From assembly GCF_900142325.1 (NCBI RefSeq), contig NZ_FRAM01000001.1, positions 1,302,001-1,366,000 on the forward strand: DNA of 64,000 nucleotides. The letters run 5' to 3'. The notes under the pieces are model-generated. The model made no database searches and was not told the DNA's origin. It worked only from the letters and a program-made list of their open reading frames with translations. A program made the position numbers and the translations under genes. The DNA is from Epilithonimonas mollis (GTDB lineage Bacteria; Bacteroidota; Bacteroidia; Flavobacteriales; Weeksellaceae). Of this stretch, positions 33,600-40,107 are shown one piece after another; position 1 is the stretch's first letter, and each line of letters opens with the position of its first letter.

Positions 33600-34676
33600 T
33601 TATTGATTCTGTTTTTTCTCCTTTTGGATTTTGAGATCATCTTCAAAATCATCAATCCTGTAGTCTGTCAAAGAATTTCCTTTTCTTATTTTTTCTCTGG
33701 CATATAACCTGAATTCATTTTCTGTTTTCTCCAAAAGGTAATCATAAGGACCAACCGAAGAAATTAGTTTTATCAAAACGGGCGAAATTTCCAGGACAAT
33801 AAATAAGCCCATAATGAAACTTGCTGCCAAAGCAATGATTGCCGAATTTTTCCCTAATTCATCCAACGCCTGCAGCCTTGCTGCAAACCCGTTGAACCTG
33901 TCTTCAAAAGTTTCTGTCGATTTTCTTTCGGTTTCAAGATTAGAATAAACCTTCGAGATTTCTTTATCCAGATATTGTAATCGCTCCTGTTGTTGTTTTT
34001 GGTAATTTTCCAGATCAGCGCGTTTCTGTTCTTTCAGTTCTGCTTTTCTTTTGGCATTGCTCCCGTAGCCAACTTTTCCGCTGGTTAAGCCGGATTGTTT
34101 TCCTAGAATCTCTTTCTCTAATTCCACGGAAGCCGAATCATAAGCCATCTGATAATTTTTGATCTGATTCTGGATCTGTTTCTTTTCCAGATCAAAAGGA
34201 CCGGACTGCTGCAAAATCCTTCCGTTCATCTCTGCCTGAAGTTGTTTTTTATTTCTTTGGATAATTGTATTCAGTTGCTTGTTGACTTCTTTTTCAAAGA
34301 TTTTCAGTTCTAAAGGTTTTGAAATAATGATGCCGAGAAAAGTTGCCAGAATCAAACGTGGGATTGTCATCAGAATCTGATTCCACCAGGTTCCCGTTTT
34401 TTTAATTGAAGACACAATATACCGATCCAGATTAAAAATCATCAAGCCCCAAAGCAAACCGAAACCTACGGAAGTCCAAAGGCTGTCAAAAACGGTGAAC
34501 ATTGCATATCCCGCAGACAATGTCGCAAAAATTGCTGTAAATAAAACAATTCCGCCGATTCCTGCAAACTTGTTCCATTCACTCGGAGACTTTCTCAGCA
34601 GATGGATATTCGCACCCGAACATACCATCAGAAACTGCTGAAACCAGTTCATTTTATGTGTGTTAGTATTTTTCAT
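33600..34676 (-). CDS. DUF4407 membrane protein
   Basis: The 358-residue protein has four probable membrane segments (about 38-60, 65-85, 105-128 and 285-308). Between the third and fourth lies a long charged coiled-coil-like region (about 130-270), rich in K, E and Q. The start (NWFQQFLMVCSGANIHLLRK) and the segment FNLDRYIVSSIKK match DUF4407 proteins. The function is unknown. Confidence 0.85.
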   Translation of the reverse strand: MKNTNTHKMNWFQQFLMVCSGANIHLLRKSPSEWNKFAGIGGIVLFTAIFATLSAGYAMFTVFDSLWTSVGFGLLWGLMIFNLDRYIVSSIKKTGTWWNQILMTIPRLILATFLGIIISKPLELKIFEKEVNKQLNTIIQRNKKQLQAEMNGRILQQSGPFDLEKKQIQNQIKNYQMAYDSASVELEKEILGKQSGLTSGKVGYGSNAKRKAELKEQKRADLENYQKQQQERLQYLDKEISKVYSNLETERKSTETFEDRFNGFAARLQALDELGKNSAIIALAASFIMGLFIVLEISPVLIKLISSVGPYDYLLEKTENEFRLYAREKIRKGNSLTDYRIDDFEDDLKIQKEKKQNQ

Positions 34677-34836
34677 TTTTTTATAAATTCATCATATCTG
34701 TCTTTGATAACGTTAATTTGTTACAAATAGTATTAGGTAAAACCTATTATCGATGTCCGTACCAAAACTTTTGGCAATATGATTTATTAAAATAAACGAC
34801 ATTAATGAAAAACTCAAGATAAATTCTGATCCGGAA
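34677..34836. other. Short gene-free stretch
   Basis: AT-rich sequence between the DUF4407 and YihY genes. I see no clear promoter, terminator or repeat in it. A minus-strand frame across 34713-34958 overlaps the YihY C-terminus and is not convincing. Confidence 0.4.
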
Positions 34837-35748
34837 CTATTGATGTTCTGAATCCCTGTATAGATTGTCCCTGCTCCATTTTGCATGTTTGGAAGGGATA
34901 ATTTTGTGACCTTTCTTGTAAGCGTAGATTTTGGTAAATTCTGCTCCGAAGAATACAAGCTGACAGGAATAATTGATCCACATCATCAGCAAAATAATAG
35001 TTCCAGCAGCTCCGAAAATGGATGTAGGCTTAGAAAAATCAAAATAAAAACTCATCAGCATTTTCCCTATATTAAAGAGAAAAGCCGTTACAATTGCACC
35101 TATCCATACAGATTTCCATCTGATCTCAACATCAGGGAGAACCTTGAACATAAATGCAAATAAAACCGTCACGACACCAAAACCTAATATAAAATTACTG
35201 GTCTGGATTATAACATAAGTTTCAAAACCAAAATATCTGGTTATCAGATCGTTTGCTAAACCAACAAGTGAGGATAATAACATACTGATCAAAAGAAGGA
35301 AAGCAATAATCAGAATCATCCCAAGTGAATTGGCACGGTCAAGGATAAATTTTTGCCACGCCTTTTTTGGAGCCGCTTCCACATCCCAAAGATTATTCAG
35401 CGTATTCTGCATCTGGAAAAACAAACTGGTGGCACCAAAAACCAGAGTTCCCACTCCCAAAGCTTTCATCCAGAAGTTTTGCTTGTCTATAACTGCGCTT
35501 GCCACAATATCCTGGATACTCTTCGCTACATCATAGCCCATTATCCCCTGGATCTGTCTTCGGATTTCACCGTTTACAGCTTCTTCCCCAAAAAAATGAC
35601 CGGCAACCCAGATAATGATGATCAACAGACCCGGCAGAGAGAATATCGCATTGTAAGCCATACTCGCACTGTCTTTTGCTGCGGATGATGTCATCCATTC
35701 AGTGAAGGTTTCTTTCAGAATTTCCCAAAGCGTGCTGATTTTTTTCAT
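34837..35748 (-). CDS. YihY/BrkB family inner-membrane protein
   Basis: The 303-residue protein has about six transmembrane helices (about 35-55, 90-115, 140-165, 178-203, 214-236 and 247-270). Family motifs include SSAAKDSASMAYNAIFSLPG near the N-terminus and FGAAGTIILLMMWINYSCQL near 240-260. The family was once annotated as ribonuclease BN, which is incorrect, and its true role is unknown. It follows the gamma-carbonic anhydrase gene closely on the same strand. Confidence 0.9.
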   Translation of the reverse strand: MKKISTLWEILKETFTEWMTSSAAKDSASMAYNAIFSLPGLLIIIIWVAGHFFGEEAVNGEIRRQIQGIMGYDVAKSIQDIVASAVIDKQNFWMKALGVGTLVFGATSLFFQMQNTLNNLWDVEAAPKKAWQKFILDRANSLGMILIIAFLLLISMLLSSLVGLANDLITRYFGFETYVIIQTSNFILGFGVVTVLFAFMFKVLPDVEIRWKSVWIGAIVTAFLFNIGKMLMSFYFDFSKPTSIFGAAGTIILLMMWINYSCQLVFFGAEFTKIYAYKKGHKIIPSKHAKWSRDNLYRDSEHQ

Positions 35749-35786
35749 TCTTAATTTTTCTTGGGAAATTCAATCTCTGTACCAAC

Positions 35787-36305
35787 TTACTCCTGTTTAT
35801 ACCAGCCTGAGTATTTAACATAATTATTTGCGATCCTGTCGATCTCACCCGTAATCAGATTCTGAGAAACATCCTTCACTTTTTTCGCCGGAACACCAGC
35901 CCAGATTTCGCCTTCTTTGATATGTGTGTTTGCTGTTACAACTGCTCCTGCAGCAACAATAGAGTTACTTTCCACGATACAGTCATCCATTACAATTGCG
36001 CCCATCCCTATCAGAACATTGTCTTTTATAGTACAGCCATGCACAATCGCATTATGTCCAATGGACACACAGTTTCCAATTATTGTCGGACTTTTCTGAT
36101 ATGTGCAATGGATCATCGCATTGTCCTGGACATTCACTTTATCTCCCATTTTGATAAAATGTACATCGCCCCGTAAAACCGCATTATACCAAATGCTGCA
36201 GTCTCTTCCCATCGTAACATCACCAATGATCACTGCTGTTTCTGCTACAAAAGTATTCTCTCCAAGTTGAGGTGTTTTGCCTAAAAGCTCTCTGATAATT
36301 GCCAT
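35787..36305 (-). CDS. Gamma-carbonic anhydrase family protein
   Basis: The 172-residue left-handed beta-helix protein has hexapeptide repeats from about 15 to 150. The metal-binding histidines lie in NAMIHCTYQ and SIGHNAIVHGC, the pattern of gamma-class carbonic anhydrases (YrdA and PaaY group). E. coli PaaY belongs to the same family, but the distance of 14 kb from the paa genes gives no strong reason to call this PaaY. It lies 38 bases upstream of the YihY gene and may be in one unit with it. Confidence 0.85.
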   Translation of the reverse strand: MAIIRELLGKTPQLGENTFVAETAVIIGDVTMGRDCSIWYNAVLRGDVHFIKMGDKVNVQDNAMIHCTYQKSPTIIGNCVSIGHNAIVHGCTIKDNVLIGMGAIVMDDCIVESNSIVAAGAVVTANTHIKEGEIWAGVPAKKVKDVSQNLITGEIDRIANNYVKYSGWYKQE

Positions 36306-36337
36306 CTATAAATTATTAATTGTTGTTTGTAATTTCT

Positions 36338-36425
36338 TGGGCGCCTTTATCCGTCCTCCACTCCCGCTTTTTTATTTCCCTAGAAAAATAAAAAGAGCTC
36401 CGTTCAGGCCGGGGCGCAGATTGGG
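36338..36425 (+). repeat. Dispersed intergenic element, GGGCTGCAGATT family, copy C (diverged)
   Basis: In the opposite orientation to copies A and B: GGGCGCCTTTATCCG, CTCCACTCCCGC, a T/A-rich centre with AATAAAAAG, then GAGCTCCGTTCAGGCC and GGGGCGCAGATTGGG. The order of blocks follows copies A and B, but the sequence has drifted. The rest of the 281-base spacer before the Nfu gene is AT-rich and unremarkable. Confidence 0.65.
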
Positions 36426-36586
36426 TTTTTAAATCAAATTTCAATTCAGTTTGACCAAAATCAATCTCATAGAAAAAATCGAAAATCAGCAAAGCTTCTC
36501 ATAATCAAAACTTAACATAAGATTGGGATTTATCGGCTTTTTTCTTCCACCAAATTACGATATTTTTGTAGTTCAATTACTTTAAA

Positions 36587-37465
36587 ATGAGAGAAATCAT
36601 TATAGAACCGACTCAGAATCCGAAGGTGATGAAATTCATCGCAGATTATAATCTGATTCCGGGTTCGCTGGAACTGGACCGGGATTCTGACATTTCCGAA
36701 ATTCCGTTGGCGCAGGAACTCTTCAATTATCCTTTTGTGGACAGGATTTTCATCACAGCTAATTTCGTAGCTGTGGCAAAACAAGATACAGTAGAATGGG
36801 AACACGTTACACAAAGCCTGAAAAGCATCATAGAGGACGAATTGCTGGCAAATCCGAGAATCTATCTTCAAAAAAGAAAAGAGATGTATCAGATCTATTC
36901 TGAGATGACACCGAATCCTGCGGTTATGAAGTTCATCTCCAGCAAGATGCTAATGGACGGATTCATAGAAGTTAAAACCCGTGAAGAAGCGGATGAAGTA
37001 CCTTTGGCAAAAGAATTATACAACGCTTTTGATTTTGTAAAAGAAATCTATGTGAGCGACAATTTCGTGGCGGTGACTAAAGATGACCAGTTCCAATGGC
37101 ACGAAATTATGAATCAGGTTCGTTCTTTCATCGCTGAGTTTCTTCAGGCCGGAAAAACGATATCCAATCTGGAACCTCATCAGCACGAAAATCCTGTCTT
37201 GAAAATCATCAACAGGGAATATACGAATGACGAGCAGAAAATCAGCGACATCCTGAACGAATATGTGGCGCCAGCTGTAGAAAACGATGGCGGAAAAATC
37301 TCTCTGATAGAATACGATCAGGAAAACAAAACCGCAAGAATGCTGCTTCAGGGCGCTTGCAGCGGTTGTCCATCTTCCACTGCAACATTGAAAAACGGCA
37401 TCCAAAGCATTCTGAAACAATTCGTTCCGGAATTGGTAGAAAATGTAGAAGCTGTGAATGGATAA
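36587..37465 (+). CDS. Nfu/NifU family iron-sulfur scaffold with two Nfu N-terminal domains
   Basis: The 292-residue protein carries two consecutive Nfu-N domains (about 1-85 and 105-190; TQNPKVMKFIADYNLIPG and TPNPAVMKFISSKMLMDG) and one C-terminal NifU domain (about 213-285) with the CxxC cluster motif GACSGCPSSTATLK. It would assemble or carry an iron-sulfur cluster to target proteins. The duplicated N-terminal domain distinguishes it from the usual one-domain Nfu. Confidence 0.88.
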   Translation: MREIIIEPTQNPKVMKFIADYNLIPGSLELDRDSDISEIPLAQELFNYPFVDRIFITANFVAVAKQDTVEWEHVTQSLKSIIEDELLANPRIYLQKRKEMYQIYSEMTPNPAVMKFISSKMLMDGFIEVKTREEADEVPLAKELYNAFDFVKEIYVSDNFVAVTKDDQFQWHEIMNQVRSFIAEFLQAGKTISNLEPHQHENPVLKIINREYTNDEQKISDILNEYVAPAVENDGGKISLIEYDQENKTARMLLQGACSGCPSSTATLKNGIQSILKQFVPELVENVEAVNG

Positions 37466-37469
37466 TATT

Positions 37470-37500
37470 TAGTTGATAGTTTTTGGTTGATGGTTGATTG
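37470..37500. repeat. GTTGATAGTT simple repeat
   Basis: TAGTTGATAGTTTTTGGTTGATGGTTGATTG, in the same GTTG family as 13090-13182, directly after the Nfu stop codon. Its inverse partner (CAATAATCAACAACCGACAA) lies at the hemH start (37663-37692). Confidence 0.5.
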
Positions 37501-37557
37501 ATTAATCATCAATTAAAAATTATTAAATTAACGCTTTGACAAAGTTTATATTAAGAG

Positions 37558-37630
37558 TAGTCGAAATGCTGAGTGTGACAATTTTTAAAATAAATGTTTT
37601 TGAAGAATGTCAGTCTGAGCGGAGTCGAAG
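37558..37630 (+). repeat. CTTCGAC inverted element, copy E (degenerate)
   Basis: The right arm is intact (TGTCAGTCTGAGCGGAGTCGAAG ends at 37630). The left arm is decayed (TCGAAATGCTGAGTGTGACA). It lies between the Nfu gene and hemH. Confidence 0.65.
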
Positions 37631-37657
37631 ACTTTATAAATCGTAATTATTTCAAAA

Positions 37658-38716
37658 TTGGAAACCAATAATCAACAACCGACAACCAACAACAAAAAAG
37701 GAATTCTCCTAGTCAATCTAGGTTCGCCGAAATCTACTGATGTCAACGATGTAAAAGATTATCTTGATGAATTTTTGATGGACGAAAAAGTCATTGATTA
37801 TCGCTGGATTTTTCGCGCACTTTTGGTTCAAGGCATCATCCTGAAAACCAGACCGAAAAAATCAGCGGAAGCGTACAAAACGGTTTGGAGAGATGAAGGT
37901 TCTCCTTTGATTGTAATTTCAAAAAATCTGCAGAAGGAACTTCAAAAGTTGGTAGATGTTCCGGTTGGTTTGGGAATGCGTTATGCAGAACCATCTATCA
38001 AAACAGGCATTCAGGAATTGGTAGATCAAGGTGTTACCAATATCACACTATTCCCTCTTTATCCTCAATATGCGATGAGCACAACGGAAACGGTAATTGA
38101 AAAAGCAGAAGAAGTTCGCCTGAAATTTTTTCCAGATGTTAAAATCAATTATGTAGAACCGTTTTACAACCGCGAAATTTACATCAATTCTCTGGCAGAA
38201 AGTATCCGGGAAAAACTACCTGCAGATTTTGATTTGTTGCAGTTTTCTTATCACGGTGTTCCGGAGCGTCATATTTACAAAACCGACCCTACCAAGACTT
38301 GCAATATGAATAATTGCTGCTCGAAAGAGGACAATCCTTCGCATAAATTCTGTTATAGACACCAGTGTTATAAAGTGACAGAGTTGGTTTGTGAAAAGTT
38401 GGGCATTCCGAAAGAGAAGGCATTAGTCACTTTCCAATCTAGATTAGGAAAAGACAAATGGATGGAACCTTATACCGACGCTACTTTGGAAGGTCTTGGC
38501 AAAAAAGGCATCAAAAAACTGGCAATAGTTTGCCCGGCTTTCGTGTCCGATTGTCTGGAAACTCTTGAAGAAATTTCAGAAGAAGGCAAAGAAATCTTCC
38601 TTCACGGTGGAGGTGAAAGATTCGATTATATCCCTTGTCTGAATGAGGAACAAAGTTGGGTGAATGTGGTGAAAACGCTTTGTGAAGAAAAACTGAACGA
38701 TTTATATTTTCATTAA
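37658..38716 (+). CDS. hemH: Ferrochelatase
   Basis: The 352-residue protein inserts ferrous iron into protoporphyrin IX. Motifs are KKGILLVNLGSP (13-24), the metal-binding His199 in LLQFSYHGVPERH, and a Cys-rich loop after it (Cys215, 220, 221, 232, 237). Later motifs are SRLGKDKWMEPYTD and CPAFVSDCLETLEEI. The first 12 residues (METNNQQPTTNN) are encoded by a GTTG/CAAC spacer repeat. The frame starts at TTG (37658) because the family's usual Met position now reads AAC (Asn). It is convergent with nothing, and the VOC gene follows after 12 bases. Confidence 0.93.
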   Translation: METNNQQPTTNNKKGILLVNLGSPKSTDVNDVKDYLDEFLMDEKVIDYRWIFRALLVQGIILKTRPKKSAEAYKTVWRDEGSPLIVISKNLQKELQKLVDVPVGLGMRYAEPSIKTGIQELVDQGVTNITLFPLYPQYAMSTTETVIEKAEEVRLKFFPDVKINYVEPFYNREIYINSLAESIREKLPADFDLLQFSYHGVPERHIYKTDPTKTCNMNNCCSKEDNPSHKFCYRHQCYKVTELVCEKLGIPKEKALVTFQSRLGKDKWMEPYTDATLEGLGKKGIKKLAIVCPAFVSDCLETLEEISEEGKEIFLHGGGERFDYIPCLNEEQSWVNVVKTLCEEKLNDLYFH

Positions 38717-38728
38717 TTTCTAAATCCA

Positions 38729-39109
38729 ATGATTTTCCGATACGAAAGACATACTCAGAATCTGGAGAAGTTGATTGGATTTTATACCAAAGTTTTGGAT
38801 TTTAAAGTTCTTGGTGATTTCAAAGACCACAACGGTTATGACGGTGTTTTTCTTGGAAAAGACAAAGAAAACTGGCATTTGGAATTCACTCAAGACAGCA
38901 ACATTCCTAAATCTCAATTTGATGAAGATGATATCCTGGTTTTTTATCCTGAGACTTTGGAAGAATTTCAGAAGATTATTTCCAATCTGGAATCTCACAA
39001 AGTTCCCATTTTGCAACCGAAAAATCCTTATTGGAAAGAAAACGGAATCTGTTTTGAAGATTGTGACCGTTATAAGATTATTGTTTCTGACATTAGAATT
39101 AAAAAATAA
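38729..39109 (+). CDS. VOC (glyoxalase/bleomycin-resistance fold) protein
   Basis: The 126-residue product has the two beta-alpha-beta-beta-beta modules of the vicinal oxygen chelate fold (about 3-55 and 63-122). Metal-ligand-like residues are His8 in YERHTQNLEKLIGFYTKVL, His50 in WHLEFT and a C-terminal Asp/Glu region (CFEDCDRYKIIV). The substrate is unknown. It is probably co-transcribed with hemH and has its own terminator. Confidence 0.85.
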   Translation: MIFRYERHTQNLEKLIGFYTKVLDFKVLGDFKDHNGYDGVFLGKDKENWHLEFTQDSNIPKSQFDEDDILVFYPETLEEFQKIISNLESHKVPILQPKNPYWKENGICFEDCDRYKIIVSDIRIKK

Positions 39110-39113
39110 ATTT

Positions 39114-39148
39114 AACCTGTTTCAAGTATTTGAAGCGGGTTTTTGTTT
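39114..39148 (+). terminator. Terminator of the hemH-VOC unit
   Basis: AACCTGTTTCAA (39114-39125) and TTGAAGCGGGTT (39130-39141) pair over 12 positions with two G-U pairs, followed by TTTTTGTTTG. Confidence 0.75.
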
Positions 39149-39206
39149 GAGTTTTTTGACAGTTTGCTTTTGTGAATTATAATTTTATTTACTTTAAAAA
39201 TTAATA

Positions 39207-39956
39207 ATGATAAATAAAATATATGTGTTGGAAAGTATTCCCTCTGATGAAATACAAACAGGAGAAGAATTATATAATGATACTATTTATAGATACAAGA
39301 AGTTTTATAATTCCGACATAGAAATATTTTTTGAAAAATTTGAAAGTAAAAATGATCTTCAGAAAATTTTAAAACAAATAGAAACACAATCTGTAGAAAG
39401 TGATGCGATTTTATTACATATAGAAACTCACGGAAACAAGTCCGTATTAGGATTAAAAAATAATGATGAAATTGATTGGAATGAATTCTCAGATTTATTA
39501 ATCCCTATTAACTCTAAGATTAAAAATAAATTATTCCTAAACATTGTAGCTTGTTTTGGTCGTTATGTAGCTTTTACGATGGAATTAAAAAAGACTTCTC
39601 CTTACAAGTGTTTTATTAGTTCTTCTGATGTTCTACTTCCTAGAGAAATACTAAACGACAATACGATTTTATACGACAATCTTTTAAGAACTGGAAATAT
39701 ATATGAAGCCTACATAAATCTTTTTGAAATAAATCCTAAAACCAAATTTTATATAAAAGAAGTGGAAACTATTTTGAGTTTTCACATAATTCCAAATTTA
39801 GATTTGTTCCTAAAAAATGGAAGTTTATTTTTGCTTAAATCTTTTTTCGACAGTTATTTAAACTTAAATATAAATTTATCCGAAATAGAAAAAGTAGAGG
39901 ATAAATCTAAACACATTTTTGATAAATTCATAGAGAGGTTTACATATAAGAATTAA
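39207..39956 (+). CDS. Predicted caspase-like (CHAT/clan CD) cysteine protease, orphan
   Basis: The 249-residue protein is AT-rich with a KINF-heavy composition unlike its neighbours. The segment 67-120 has the caspase-fold hallmarks. A hydrophobic strand ends in a catalytic-type histidine followed by Gly (AILLHIETHGNKS, His75-Gly76). Then come an acidic turn DEIDWNEF and a second strand ending in the nucleophile motif LFLNIVACFGRY (Cys116). The His-Cys distance of 41 residues is the same as in classical caspases. No signal peptide or membrane segment is present. The C-terminal half has no recognised domain. No partner gene lies next to it. The protease call rests on pattern recognition only. 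Confidence 0.6.
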   Translation: MINKIYVLESIPSDEIQTGEELYNDTIYRYKKFYNSDIEIFFEKFESKNDLQKILKQIETQSVESDAILLHIETHGNKSVLGLKNNDEIDWNEFSDLLIPINSKIKNKLFLNIVACFGRYVAFTMELKKTSPYKCFISSSDVLLPREILNDNTILYDNLLRTGNIYEAYINLFEINPKTKFYIKEVETILSFHIIPNLDLFLKNGSLFLLKSFFDSYLNLNINLSEIEKVEDKSKHIFDKFIERFTYKN

Positions 39957-40048
39957 TAATTACTTTAGATTCTTTCAGAATGACAAAAATTCTATTATTG
40001 ATTTATTCTTTATTGCAGGCATCTAACTTGATAAAGTATTTAATATAA

Positions 40049-40081
40049 AACCCTTTCAGAGTTTGGAACTCTGAAAGGGTT
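40049..40081. terminator. Strong bidirectional terminator
   Basis: Fifteen-base perfect arms (AACCCTTTCAGAGTT at 40049-40063 and AACTCTGAAAGGGTT at 40067-40081) around a 3-base loop. T-rich sequence follows on both strands. It separates the caspase-like gene from the convergent M16 peptidase gene. Confidence 0.9.
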
Positions 40082-40107
40082 ATTTTTGGAATAATATTTC
40101 TTTAAAA

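Noticed and set aside
34713-34958. 81-codon minus-strand frame between the YihY and DUF4407 genes
   Set aside because: It overlaps the well-supported C-terminus of the YihY-family gene in another frame and lacks family features.
35787-36305. Calling the gamma-carbonic anhydrase PaaY because paa genes are in the window
   Set aside because: It lies 14 kb from the paa region with an unrelated neighbour, and the family is also common outside phenylacetate pathways.
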